This document shows, one piece after another, positions 46,131 to 53,451 of a DNA stretch of 64,000 bases. The stretch is from assembly GCF_019823065.1 (NCBI RefSeq), contig NZ_CP081966.1:1202001-1266000 (forward strand), in the 5' to 3' direction. Both the position numbers and the translations under genes were made by a program. The notes below the pieces were generated by a model. That model saw nothing but the letters and a program-made list of their open reading frames with translations, was not told the DNA's origin and did not search any database. Within the stretch, counting starts at the first letter, position 1; each line of letters starts with the position of its first letter. Origin of the DNA: Pseudomonas mosselii (GTDB lineage: Bacteria > Pseudomonadota > Gammaproteobacteria > Pseudomonadales > Pseudomonadaceae).

Positions 46131-47051
46131 TCAGCTGGCGCTGGCGCGCAGGCGCGCCACGTCGCGAATCGGCGGTGCTCCGTACAAGCGGCTGTACTCG
46201 CGGCTGAACTGCGACGGACTTTCATAGCCCACCCGGTAGCCAGCCACCGCGGCCTCCAGCCCGTCATTGAGCATCAGTCGCCGCGCCTCCTGCAGGCGCA
46301 GCTGCTTCTGGTACTGCAACGGGCTCATCGAGGTCACCGCCTTGAAACGGTGGTGCAGGGTCGAGGTGCTGAGGTTGACCTCGCGTGCCAGGTCCTCGAT
46401 GCGCAAGGGCTCCTGGTAATGCCGGTTGAGCCAGGCGATGGCCTGGCATACCCGGTGGGTCTGGCTGCTGGACAGGGCGATCTCGCACAGACGCCAGCCC
46501 TGGGGGCCACGCAGCACGCGATACATCAGCTCGCGGCGCACCAGTGGGGCGAGCACGGCGATATCCCGCGGGCTGTCGAGCAAGCGCACCAGGCGCAGCA
46601 GCGTGTCGAGCAACTGCGGATCGCTTTTCTCCACGAACAGTCCACGGCCGGAAGCCTGGCCGGGGACCAGTATCGGCCCGCTCTCGGCGATCAGCTGGCT
46701 GATCTGTGCCGGGTCGATATCCAGGCGCAAACCCAGGCAGGGGTTCTCCGGGCTGGCCTCGAGCAGGGCGCCGGTAATGGGCAGCGTCACCGAGACCACC
46801 ATGTAGTGCAGCGGGTCGTAGGTATAGCGCTCGTCGCCCAGGAACAATGTCTTGCTGCCCTGGGCCAGGATACACAAGGCCGGTTGTGCCAGGGCCGGCA
46901 TGCCGCGTACATCCTCTTCGTAGCGGGTCAGGTACAGGTCTTCGATGGCCGACACCGAGCCATGGGGGATTTGGGCGTGACGCCGGATCAGTCCGGCCAG
47001 CTCCTGGCGTTGCTGCTCCAGAAGCGGATCGAGGGACGTGGATGAACTCAT
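46131..47051 (-). CDS. AraC-family transcriptional regulator (AraC_N type)
   Basis: The 306-residue regulator has an N-terminal AraC_N cupin-like domain (ALCILAQGSKTLFLGDERYT) and two C-terminal HTH motifs (IEDLAREVNLSTSTLHHRFK and AVAGYRVGYESPSQFSREYS). ATG 47051 has a GAGGAA site; the longer start at 47159 would run into the intergenic inverted repeat. It is divergent from a small monooxygenase gene, with a perfect 17-bp inverted repeat between them, so it probably controls that gene. The inducer is unknown. Confidence 0.9.
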   Translation of the reverse strand: MSSSTSLDPLLEQQRQELAGLIRRHAQIPHGSVSAIEDLYLTRYEEDVRGMPALAQPALCILAQGSKTLFLGDERYTYDPLHYMVVSVTLPITGALLEASPENPCLGLRLDIDPAQISQLIAESGPILVPGQASGRGLFVEKSDPQLLDTLLRLVRLLDSPRDIAVLAPLVRRELMYRVLRGPQGWRLCEIALSSSQTHRVCQAIAWLNRHYQEPLRIEDLAREVNLSTSTLHHRFKAVTSMSPLQYQKQLRLQEARRLMLNDGLEAAVAGYRVGYESPSQFSREYSRLYGAPPIRDVARLRASAS

Positions 47052-47122
47052 GGCGGTATTCCTCTGCTGACGGACGCAGCATAGGTTTGGGCAATGGCAG
47101 GCGCTAGTCGAAAGCTGCAGAT

Positions 47123-47162
47123 CGATTGCCTGATCCTGCTCCGTTGCAGGATCAGGCAATCG
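47123..47162. promoter_or_regulatory. Perfect 17-bp inverted repeat between divergent araC-type and monooxygenase genes
   Basis: CGATTGCCTGATCCTGC (47123-47139) and GCAGGATCAGGCAATCG (47146-47162) are exact complements with a 6-base spacer. The repeat is 72 bp upstream of the regulator gene and 92 bp upstream of the monooxygenase gene. It is most simply a regulator operator; a terminator is unlikely since no T-run follows and no gene ends here. Confidence 0.75.
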
Positions 47163-47253
47163 GCCGGCAGTAATGGCCTAACGTTCCGCGTGGGCGACCC
47201 CCTAACCTTGGCAGCCTGGTTTTCCCGTCCGTAGCGCTTCAAGGAGATCGTTC

Positions 47254-47547
47254 ATGAGCCAGCAGCAACCGGTCACACACCTGGCTTTCATCCGCGCCAG
47301 CAACGGTCGATCCGCGGAACTTGGCGTGCGCCTGCGCGACCTGCTCGAGCCGTCGCGGCGTGCGCCGGGCTGCCTGAGCTTCAGCGTGCAGCGCTCGCAG
47401 GTCGATGCCGACCTGTGGCTGCTCAGCGGCAGCTGGTGCGACCAGCAGGCGATGAGTGGCTATTTCGCCTCGCCCACCCTCGACGTATTTGGTGAGCTGG
47501 TGCAGGAGCAGGTGGTCAGCAGCCTCGACCTGCATACGTTCGCCTAG
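47254..47547 (+). CDS. Antibiotic biosynthesis monooxygenase (ABM) domain protein
   Basis: The 97-residue protein is a ferredoxin-like dimeric alpha/beta-barrel of the ABM type (LAFIRASNGRSAELGVRLRD, then APGCLSFSVQRS). Such small proteins oxidise quinols or similar aromatics without cofactor, or act as stress proteins. AAGGAG lies 8-13 bases before ATG 47254. It is divergent from the AraC regulator and is probably its target. The substrate is unknown. Confidence 0.85.
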   Translation: MSQQQPVTHLAFIRASNGRSAELGVRLRDLLEPSRRAPGCLSFSVQRSQVDADLWLLSGSWCDQQAMSGYFASPTLDVFGELVQEQVVSSLDLHTFA

Positions 47548-47589
47548 CGTGTAAAATGTCGTCCCTCGATCACACAGGCGCAGAGCGAC

Positions 47590-47823
47590 ATGGCACGTAG
47601 AGAATTCCCCCACTTCGAAGCGGTTTCGGCAATGGTCCCGGTACAAGGCGGCGGCTACCACGCGGCGATTGCCGTGAAGGCCCTGGTCATGGGCGGCGCG
47701 CCGCGCTTTCACAAAGTGCTGGACGGGCAGGTGTTCCAGTCGGCGATCGCGGCCGACGAGGCCGCTTGTGCCGAACTCGAACGCCTGCAGGGCGTGGGCG
47801 AGGAAGGTGAGCTGATTTTCTGA
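47590..47823 (+). CDS. Small conserved hypothetical protein
   Basis: The 77-residue acidic protein (MARREFPHFEAVSAMVPVQG at the start) has no signal peptide or membrane segment and a predicted alpha/beta fold. I do not recognise its family. It follows the ABM gene by 42 bp and ends one base before the flavin reductase stop on the other strand (TGATCA spans both stops). Codon use is normal for the region. Confidence 0.65.
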   Translation: MARREFPHFEAVSAMVPVQGGGYHAAIAVKALVMGGAPRFHKVLDGQVFQSAIAADEAACAELERLQGVGEEGELIF

Positions 47824-48429
47824 TCAGGCCTGTGGCCGAGCCATCTTGAACAGCTCGCCCAGCGCAAAGTAGTCGGCCGGGCCGCCGCCACGCAGGATCG
47901 GCTCGGCGGCGGCGGTGTCGTAGATACCGTCTTTCAGCAGGTGCTCGGCGATGTGCACCGCCACCACCTCGCCGAGGATCAGCCAGCTGGGCACCACTTC
48001 CTGGTCCGCACGCTTGAGCTGGACGATCTGGCTGACCTTGCATTCGAAACTCACCGGGCTTTCGCCGACACGCGGCACCTTGACCACATTCGAGGCGGTC
48101 GGGGTGAGGCCGCTGAGCGCGAACTCGTCGACATCCGCCGTCACGGCGGCGCAGCTCTGGTTCATCTGCTGCGCCAGCGGACGGGTGGCCAGGTTCCAGA
48201 CGAACTCTCCGGTCTGCTCGATGTTGTTCAGGCTGTCTTTGCGCCCGACGCTGCAGAAACCGATGATCGGAGGGATGTAGTTGAAGGCGTTGAAGAAGCT
48301 GTAGGGCGCCAGGTTCAGGCGGCCTTCGCGGTCGTGGCTGGAGATCCAGCCGATGGGCCGTGGGCCGACGATGGCGTTGAACGGGTCGTGGGGCAGGCCG
48401 TGGCCTTTGGCGGGTTCGTAGTAGTACAT
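47824..48429 (-). CDS. Flavin reductase-like FMN-binding protein
   Basis: The 201-residue protein has the FMN-binding split-barrel fold of flavin reductase-like proteins: HDPFNAIVGPRPIGWISSHD, then LAPYSFFNAFNYIPPIIGFC. It probably binds FMN and reduces flavins, or serves a partner oxygenase. ATG 48429 is chosen (MYYYEPAKGHGLPHDPFNAI) since it begins the conserved domain; a start at 48510 would run into the terminator of the upstream repeat-protein gene. It is a single gene, convergent with the 77-residue gene. Confidence 0.88.
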   Translation of the reverse strand: MYYYEPAKGHGLPHDPFNAIVGPRPIGWISSHDREGRLNLAPYSFFNAFNYIPPIIGFCSVGRKDSLNNIEQTGEFVWNLATRPLAQQMNQSCAAVTADVDEFALSGLTPTASNVVKVPRVGESPVSFECKVSQIVQLKRADQEVVPSWLILGEVVAVHIAEHLLKDGIYDTAAAEPILRGGGPADYFALGELFKMARPQA

Positions 48430-48499
48430 CTGCGCAAGGCCGCGAGGCCCTTCCTGGTGGGGGACAAGGCGCCTAGTGTGCCAAGGCTTGGCCCGGCTG

Positions 48500-48529
48500 C
48501 AAATAATCAAGCCCGGCCGAAGCCGGGCT
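48500..48529 (-). terminator. Rho-independent terminator of the repeat-protein gene
   Basis: On the minus strand AGCCCGGC-TTCG-GCCGGGCT (48510-48529) is followed by TGATTATTTGC. It lies 18 bp after the stop of the tandem-repeat gene. Confidence 0.85.
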
Positions 48530-48547
48530 GGTACCGCGCCTCAGCGA

Positions 48548-48913
48548 TCAGCTGAGGCGGTGGCCGTTGGTGCGGTCGAAGCCGTCTTCTGCGAAGCGCT
48601 GGCCGCCGGTGCGGTCGAAGCCATCTTCGGCGAAGCGCTGGCCGCCAGTGCGATCAAAGCCGTCTTCGGCGAAGCGCTGGCCGCCGGTGCGATCGAAGCC
48701 GTCTTCGGCGAAGCGCTGGCCGCCGGTGCGATCAAAGCCATCTTCAGCGAAGCGCTGGCCGCCGGTACGATCGAAGCCATCTTCTGCGTAGGTGGCCGAC
48801 TGACTCTGTACGGCAGCGAAGGTGTGGGCGCCGGTACGGTCGAAACCGTCTTCGGCGAAGGCGCCAGTGGCCAGAACAGAGAGGGCGAGGGTGAGGATCA
48901 GTTGGTTTTTCAT
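48548..48913 (-). CDS. Secreted tandem-repeat protein (AEDGFDRT repeats)
   Basis: The 121-residue precursor has a Sec signal peptide (MKNQLILTLALSVLATGAFA, 20 residues). The mature part holds seven copies of AEDGFDRT: one at the signal cleavage site, one after a 14-residue spacer (GAHTFAAVQSQSATY), then a run with period 13 (AEDGFDRTGGQRF, five full copies) and a last copy ending NGHRLS. The repeats are acidic-aromatic with an Asp-Gly and a Phe-Asp-Arg core; no cysteines occur. Codons differ between repeats at silent positions, so the peptide and not the DNA is conserved. A GGAG site precedes ATG 48913 and a terminator follows. The function is unknown; similar repeat proteins may exist in other pseudomonads. 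Confidence 0.85.
   Translation of the reverse strand: MKNQLILTLALSVLATGAFAEDGFDRTGAHTFAAVQSQSATYAEDGFDRTGGQRFAEDGFDRTGGQRFAEDGFDRTGGQRFAEDGFDRTGGQRFAEDGFDRTGGQRFAEDGFDRTNGHRLS
48569..48787 (-). repeat. 39-bp tandem repeat array
   Basis: Five full 39-bp units (48593-48787) and a 24-bp partial unit (48569-48592) encode the 13-residue repeats of the secreted protein. Units differ at a few third-codon positions, for example gcggtcgaagcc against gcgatcaaagcc on the plus strand. Confidence 0.92.
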
Positions 48914-49261
48914 GGTCGTTGCTCCGGTGGGTTGCTTGGGGTTGTTGTTTCTATGGGTTCAATGCTACGCCCATTAAATTGATTAAAAAGCGCAAAAAAT
49001 AGCAAATTAGAATCGATTAAATCGATTGATAGTGGCGCGGGTAATGTCAGGAAGCTGCCATTGGCGCCCCAGCCACCGCCCAACGCCGTTCCCATCGGTT
49101 TCGGAAGGGCAGGTCAGTGGCAGGGCCATTTCAGAATGGGCCCAGGCAGTTAATTGGGAATTAAGGGAAGAAGCGGCTTTCCATGAGATAGCGACCTGTT
49201 ACCAGTGACGCGAGGTACAGCGGGGAGCGAGCTGTTCAGGGCGCTCGTTGACCAGCCCTGC
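48914..49261. other. AT-rich spacer upstream of the repeat-protein gene
   Basis: This 348-bp region includes a strongly AT-rich stretch (48970-49035) with two direct copies of AATCGATT (about 49011-49028), likely the promoter zone of the repeat-protein gene and a plausible MvaT-type target. I see no gene in it. The right part (49036-49261) is the 3' flank of the Fic gene. Confidence 0.5.
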
Positions 49262-50413
49262 TCAGGTCTCTTGGGTATTCACCCTGTATCGGGTGCTACG
49301 CCCGCCGCCGGGCAGACGAACCAGGCAATGCTTGTCCAGCAGGTCGACAAGGTGCCGGGTGGCCGTGGCCTTGGAGACCTTGGCCACCGCCTGGTACTGG
49401 CTGGCGCTGATACCGGCCTCGAACCCGCGAGGCCCACCATCGAGCAGGCGGTTGAGCACCTTGACCTGTTCGGGCAACAAGCCATCGTCACGATGGATCA
49501 GCCAGAAGCGCGCCTTGGCCAGCACCCGGTCGATGCGCACCAGCGCTTGCTGGAGGCTGCGCAGCAAGGTGGACAGGAACCAGGCCAGCCATTGTGTGAC
49601 GTCCAGGTCGCCGCGCTGGCTGCTTTCAAGGACTGCGTAGTAGCCGGCCCGGTCTTCCAGGATGCTGCTGGACATGGCGTAGAAACGGACCGCACGCTGC
49701 TCGCCCTGGGCCAATGCCAGGTCTGTGATGGCGCGCGCCAGGCGGCCGTTGCCATCGGCGAAGGGGTGCAAGGTGACGAACCAGAAATGGGCGAGCCCCG
49801 CGCGTAGCAGGGGGTCGAGTTGCCGATCGCTGCGGCTATTTTCAAACCAGTCGATGAACTGCCGCACCCGCTGCTCCAGGCCGGCACGCGGCGGTGCTTC
49901 GAAATGCACCCTGGGTTTGTCGATACGCCCCGATACCACTTGCATTGGAGCATCGTCGCGCCATTCACCGACTGGCAGGGGCGGTGCGAGTGAATCGTCA
50001 GGTTCGGGAAACAGCCAGCGGTGCCACAGGAACAGGCGCTGTTGATCCAGTGGCCGAACATAGCCCATGGCCGCATCCACCATCAGTTCGGCCAGGCCCT
50101 CGCTGCGTGTCGTGGTCATACCCGGCTCCGCGATGCCGAGCCGGCGGGCCAGGGAAGAGCGGACGGACTCCACATTGAGCTGCTCACCCTCGATGGCCGA
50201 GGATGTGACAATGTTCTGCAGCAGGGTATCGAGCGTATCGAGGTTGGCATTGGCCTCGGTCACCGCCCCCGCTCTGCCCAGCAGGCAGCCCTGCGCCTGG
50301 ACGCAGTCTCTGAGCAAGGTTGCCAGTTGTGATGCGTCCCAACGAAAGTCGGGCCAGTCGGCCTGCTGCCAGACCCAGACGGTGTCGGCAGCCGTATGCG
50401 CTTTTGGGTTCAT
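49262..50413 (-). CDS. Fic-domain AMPylase with N-terminal inhibitory helix and C-terminal HTH
   Basis: The 383-residue protein has the canonical Fic motif HPFADGNGRLAR near residue 215, so the catalytic His, the phosphate-binding Asn-Gly and the Arg are intact. The class II inhibitory motif (S/T)xxxE(G/N) is present near the N-terminus as SSAIEGEQ. The C-terminal part has a winged-helix pattern (ISASQYQAVAKVSKATATRH). Fic proteins usually transfer AMP to Ser, Thr or Tyr of a target; the target is unknown. ATG 50413 lies at the edge of a 63-bp nested palindrome, with no Shine-Dalgarno; an upstream in-frame start at 50503 would be translated through the palindrome and the kgtP terminator and is rejected. 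No partner antitoxin gene is adjacent. Confidence 0.9.
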   Translation of the reverse strand: MNPKAHTAADTVWVWQQADWPDFRWDASQLATLLRDCVQAQGCLLGRAGAVTEANANLDTLDTLLQNIVTSSAIEGEQLNVESVRSSLARRLGIAEPGMTTTRSEGLAELMVDAAMGYVRPLDQQRLFLWHRWLFPEPDDSLAPPLPVGEWRDDAPMQVVSGRIDKPRVHFEAPPRAGLEQRVRQFIDWFENSRSDRQLDPLLRAGLAHFWFVTLHPFADGNGRLARAITDLALAQGEQRAVRFYAMSSSILEDRAGYYAVLESSQRGDLDVTQWLAWFLSTLLRSLQQALVRIDRVLAKARFWLIHRDDGLLPEQVKVLNRLLDGGPRGFEAGISASQYQAVAKVSKATATRHLVDLLDKHCLVRLPGGGRSTRYRVNTQET

Positions 50414-50475
50414 GAGCCGAATAATAGCGCCATTCGGCTCATTGTGTGAGCCGAATGGCGCTATTATTCGGCTCA
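50413..50475. promoter_or_regulatory. Nested palindrome at the fic start: perfect 29-bp inverted repeat
   Basis: The arms 50413-50441 and 50447-50475 are exact 29-bp complements with a 5-base spacer (TTGTG). Each arm is itself palindromic, TGAGCCGAAT-N9-ATTCGGCTCA, so the site holds four copies of TGAGCCGAAT in alternating orientation. The first base of the fic start codon is the edge base of the left arm. A TATTAT box (minus strand, inside the left arm at about 50422-50427) may be a -10 element, which would place transcription at or next to the ATG. Confidence 0.85.
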
Positions 50476-50483
50476 CAATCCTT

Positions 50484-50519
50484 AAAAAGGGGCGCACGGT
50501 CATCCGCAGCGCCCCTTTT
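50484..50519. terminator. Bidirectional-looking terminator downstream of kgtP
   Basis: AAAAGGGGCGC (50485-50495) and GCGCCCCTTTT (50509-50519) form a perfect 11-bp stem. On the minus strand it lies 19 bp after the kgtP stop and ends in T's, insulating the fic palindrome from kgtP transcription. Confidence 0.9.
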
Positions 50520-50537
50520 CAGTTCTGCGAGGAGGGA

Positions 50538-51857
50538 TCAGTCGGTGGTGATCCGCGAATGCTGCTTGGTGTCCTTCATGGTCGCGTACACCAACAGCGA
50601 GCAAGCGATGCAGGCGGTGACGTACCAGTAGAAGCCGGTCTCCATGCCGATGCTCTTGAACCACAGGGCCACATACTCGGCGGTGCCGCCGAAGATCGAC
50701 ACGGTCAGCGCGTACGGCAGGCCGACGCCCAGGGCGCGGATTTCGGTCGGGAACAGTTCGGCCTTCACCACGGCGTTGATCGAGGTGTAGCCGCTGACGA
50801 TGATCAGCGCGGCCATGATCAGGAAGAACGCGCCCCACCAGGTCTGGATGGTGTGCAGGGTGCTGAGGATCGGCACGGTGAAGAGGGTGCCGAGCACGCC
50901 GAAGGCGATCAGGATAGGGCGTCGGCCAATCTTGTCGGACAGCCCGCCGATCACCGGCTGCAGGCACATGAACAGGAACAGCGTGGCCGCCGAGATGGTG
51001 GTCGAGTCGCTGATGCTCATGCCCACGGTGTTGACCAGGTATTTCTGCATGTAGGTGGTGTAGGTGTAGAAGGCCAGGGTACCGCCCATGGTCAGACCGA
51101 CCACGGTCATCAGCTCCTTGGGATGGCGCAGCAGGGTACGCATCAGGCTTTCCTTGGATTTTTCCTTCTTGGTGAAGGAGGCGGTCTCTTCCATGCCGCG
51201 GCGCAGGTACAGGGCGACCACCGCGCATAGCGCGCCGATCACGAACGGTACGCGCCAGCCCCAGGCATACAGCTCCTCGGTGGTCAGGGTGTTCTGCAGG
51301 ACGATCAGCACCGCCAGGGCGATGAGCTGGCCCGAGATCAGGGTGACGTACTGGAAACTGGAGAAGAAGCCACGGCGTTCCTTGCTGGCCATCTCGCTGA
51401 GATAAGTGGCCGAGGTGCCGTACTCACCACCTACCGACAGGCCCTGCATCAGGCGGGCGATGACCAGCAGGATCGGCGCGGCGACGCCGATGGTCTCGTA
51501 GCCCGGCGTCAGGGCGATGACCAGGGAGCCTGCGCACATCAGCAGTACAGAGGCCATCAGTGCCGCCTTGCGGCCCTTGCGGTCGGCGTACAGGCCCATC
51601 AGCCAGCCGCCTATCGGGCGCATGAGGAAGCCCACGGCGAAGATCGCGGCGGTGTTGAGCAGTTGGGCGGTGGTGTCGCCGGCGGGGAAGAAGGCCTTGG
51701 CGAAGTACAGCGAAAATGCGGCGTAGACATACCAGTCGTACCATTCGACCATGTTGCCGATGGAGCCACTGAAGATCGATTTGAGGCGGCTGGCGGTGGA
51801 CTTTTGCGCGGCGGGCGCAACGGCCGCCCCGGTGGGCAGAGTGCTGGCGTTATCCAT
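50538..51857 (-). CDS. kgtP: Alpha-ketoglutarate permease
   Basis: The 439-residue MFS metabolite:H+ symporter shows SGSIGNMVEWYDWYVYAAFS, the loop LYADRKGRKAAL, and [20 protein letters not shown], all typical of KgtP. It imports 2-oxoglutarate. ATG 51857 is chosen because GAGAAGG lies 5-11 bases upstream; the longer frame to 52130 would run through a REP pair and the promoter. A sigma-54 promoter is recognisable 60 bp upstream, with a DctD-like site farther up, and the dctDB genes lie behind it. AAAAACAA just before the ribosome site is a Crc/Hfq-type motif. Confidence 0.93.
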   Translation of the reverse strand: MDNASTLPTGAAVAPAAQKSTASRLKSIFSGSIGNMVEWYDWYVYAAFSLYFAKAFFPAGDTTAQLLNTAAIFAVGFLMRPIGGWLMGLYADRKGRKAALMASVLLMCAGSLVIALTPGYETIGVAAPILLVIARLMQGLSVGGEYGTSATYLSEMASKERRGFFSSFQYVTLISGQLIALAVLIVLQNTLTTEELYAWGWRVPFVIGALCAVVALYLRRGMEETASFTKKEKSKESLMRTLLRHPKELMTVVGLTMGGTLAFYTYTTYMQKYLVNTVGMSISDSTTISAATLFLFMCLQPVIGGLSDKIGRRPILIAFGVLGTLFTVPILSTLHTIQTWWGAFFLIMAALIIVSGYTSINAVVKAELFPTEIRALGVGLPYALTVSIFGGTAEYVALWFKSIGMETGFYWYVTACIACSLLVYATMKDTKQHSRITTD

Positions 51858-51917
51858 CAGGGATACCTTCTCGTTGTTTTTGTGGAGCGCGCTCGAGGCG
51901 CAGCTTGAGAAGGGTTT

Positions 51918-51933
51918 TGCAGGAGGTGTGCCA
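51918..51933 (-). promoter_or_regulatory. Sigma-54 promoter of kgtP
   Basis: On the minus strand TGGCACACCTCCTGCA matches the -24/-12 consensus TGGCAC-N5-TTGCA, with the invariant GG and GC 10 bases apart. It lies 60-76 bp upstream of the kgtP start. It needs an activator of the NtrC family, and dctD, encoding one, is the adjacent gene. Confidence 0.85.
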
Positions 51934-51961
51934 GATGAGTGCGTGGTGATCCATTCGAGGG

Positions 51962-52046
51962 CATCGCGGGGCAAGCCCGCTCCCACGCAAAGCCTGTGCC
52001 GCCTGCGTTTCAAGGACCTTCGTGGGAGCGGGCTTGCCCCGCGATG
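51962..52046. repeat. Perfect convergent REP pair between dctD and kgtP
   Basis: The 26-bp arms 51962-51987 (beginning CATCGCGGGGCAAGCCCGCT) and 52021-52046 are exact complements. The pair lies between the sigma-54 promoter and the DctD-like upstream site. Confidence 0.92.
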
Positions 52047-52072
52047 AGGTGTGAAACAACGGCAACGGATAG

Positions 52073-52084
52073 GCGGTTTTCCGC
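52073..52084. promoter_or_regulatory. DctD-like upstream activator site for kgtP
   Basis: On the minus strand GCGGAAAACCGC matches the core of the rhizobial DctD site TGTGCGGAAATCCGCACA at 11 of 12 positions. It is about 140-150 bp upstream of the sigma-54 promoter, a normal enhancer distance. Confidence 0.6.
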
Positions 52085-52116
52085 TTGTTGTCCTGAAATA
52101 CTGAGCAATAATCCGC

Positions 52117-53451
52117 TCATTCGCGCTCAAGAAAGTCCTCTCTCACCAACCCATGCCGCTGCATCTTTTCATTGAGTGTGCGCCGCGGCAGTTGCAAGGC
52201 CTCCATCACGCCCTTGATCTCACCCTTGTGCTGGCGCAGTGCCGCGCGCAGGCACTGGGCCTCGAACGCTTCCATCTGCTCGACCAGTGATTGCCCACCG
52301 GACTCGATCTCCAGGGCCGGCGAGCCCAGCCCCAAGGCATGCCGTTCGGCGGCATTGGCCAGCTCGCGCACATTGCCCGGCCAATCGTGAGCCAGCAGGC
52401 GCGCCAGTTGCACGCCGGTCAGCGGCGGGGCGCTGCGTCCGAGGCGTTCGGCGGCGGCGCGGGCGAAATGCTCGAACAGCAATGGGATGTCCTCGCGCCG
52501 CTCGCGCAGGGGCGCCAGTCTCAGTTCGGCGACGTTCAGGCGGTAGGCCAGGTCTTCGCGAAAGCGCCCGGCGCGGGCTTCCTCCAGCAAGTCCGGCTTG
52601 GTCGCGGCAATGATGCGCAAGTCGACGCTGATGCTCTGGTTGGCGCCCAGTCGCTCGAGCTTGTGTTCCTGGATCACCCGCAGCAGCTTGGCCTGCTGGG
52701 CCAGCGGCATGCTCTCGATTTCGTCGAGGAACACGGTGCCGCCATTGGCGTACTCCAGCTTGCCGATACGCTTGCCCTGGGCGCCGGTGAATGCGCCGCT
52801 CTCATGGCCGAACAGCTCGGCTTCGAAGAGCGTCTCGGGAATGGCCGCGCAGTTGAGGGCGACGAAGGGCTTGTCGGCGCGCGGGCCGAAGTCGTGCAGG
52901 CAGCGCGCCACGCGCTCCTTGCCGCTGCCGGTTTCGCCACGAATCAGCACGTTGACCGGCAGGCCGGCCAGCTCAAGCACCTGACGGCGCAGTTGCAACA
53001 AGCCTTGGGACATGCCCAGCAGGGTGTTCTCCAGTTGTGCCTTGAGGTCGGCCTGTTCATGCAGGCGGCGGTTCTCCAGGACCAGCTGGCGCTTTTCCAG
53101 GGCCCGGCGCAGGCTGCCCATCAGGTGTTGCGGGGTGAACGGTTTCTCCAGGAAGTCATAGGCGCCATTGCGCATGGCTTCCACCGCCATGGGCACGTCG
53201 CCATGGCCGGTGAGCAGGATCACCGGCAGGTCGGGATTGCTTGCCTGCAACCGTTCGAGCAGCTGCAAGCCGGACATACCGGGCATGCGCACGTCGCTGA
53301 GGATCACCCCGGGGAAGTGCGGCTCGAGCCTGTCCAGGCAGTCCTCGGCGCGGGCGAACAGCTGCACGTTGAAGCCCGACAGGCTCAGCCACTGTTCCAC
53401 CGCGGTGCGGATGCTCGCTTCGTCGTCGACGACGATCACCGAATTCAACAT
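52117..53451 (-). CDS. dctD: DctD, sigma-54-dependent response regulator
   Basis: The 444-residue NtrC-type activator has a receiver domain (phospho-acceptor Asp in VILSDVRMPGMSG), an AAA+ domain with Walker A GETGSGKE, the sigma-54 contact loop GAFTGA in GHESGAFTGAQGKRIG, and a Fis-type C-terminal HTH (KGVMEALQLPRRTLNEKMQR). It activates C4-dicarboxylate and 2-oxoglutarate transport genes. Its start overlaps the dctB stop by 7 bp, so kinase and regulator are coupled. The likely direct target is kgtP. Confidence 0.94.
   Translation of the reverse strand: MLNSVIVVDDEASIRTAVEQWLSLSGFNVQLFARAEDCLDRLEPHFPGVILSDVRMPGMSGLQLLERLQASNPDLPVILLTGHGDVPMAVEAMRNGAYDFLEKPFTPQHLMGSLRRALEKRQLVLENRRLHEQADLKAQLENTLLGMSQGLLQLRRQVLELAGLPVNVLIRGETGSGKERVARCLHDFGPRADKPFVALNCAAIPETLFEAELFGHESGAFTGAQGKRIGKLEYANGGTVFLDEIESMPLAQQAKLLRVIQEHKLERLGANQSISVDLRIIAATKPDLLEEARAGRFREDLAYRLNVAELRLAPLRERREDIPLLFEHFARAAAERLGRSAPPLTGVQLARLLAHDWPGNVRELANAAERHALGLGSPALEIESGGQSLVEQMEAFEAQCLRAALRQHKGEIKGVMEALQLPRRTLNEKMQRHGLVREDFLERE

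Noticed and set aside
48569..48787. The regularly spaced repeats as a CRISPR array
   Set aside because: The 39-bp units are directly adjacent with no unique spacers, and they lie in frame within a signal-peptide-bearing gene. No cas genes are present.
48476..48982. Plus-strand frame rich in EALAAGAIEAVFG-like repeats
   Set aside because: It is the antisense reading of the 39-bp repeats. Only the minus strand has a signal peptide, a GGAG site and a downstream terminator.
51858..52130. N-terminal extension of kgtP to 52130
   Set aside because: The extension would translate through a REP pair, the sigma-54 promoter and the end of dctD. ATG 51857 has a good ribosome site and the family N-terminus.
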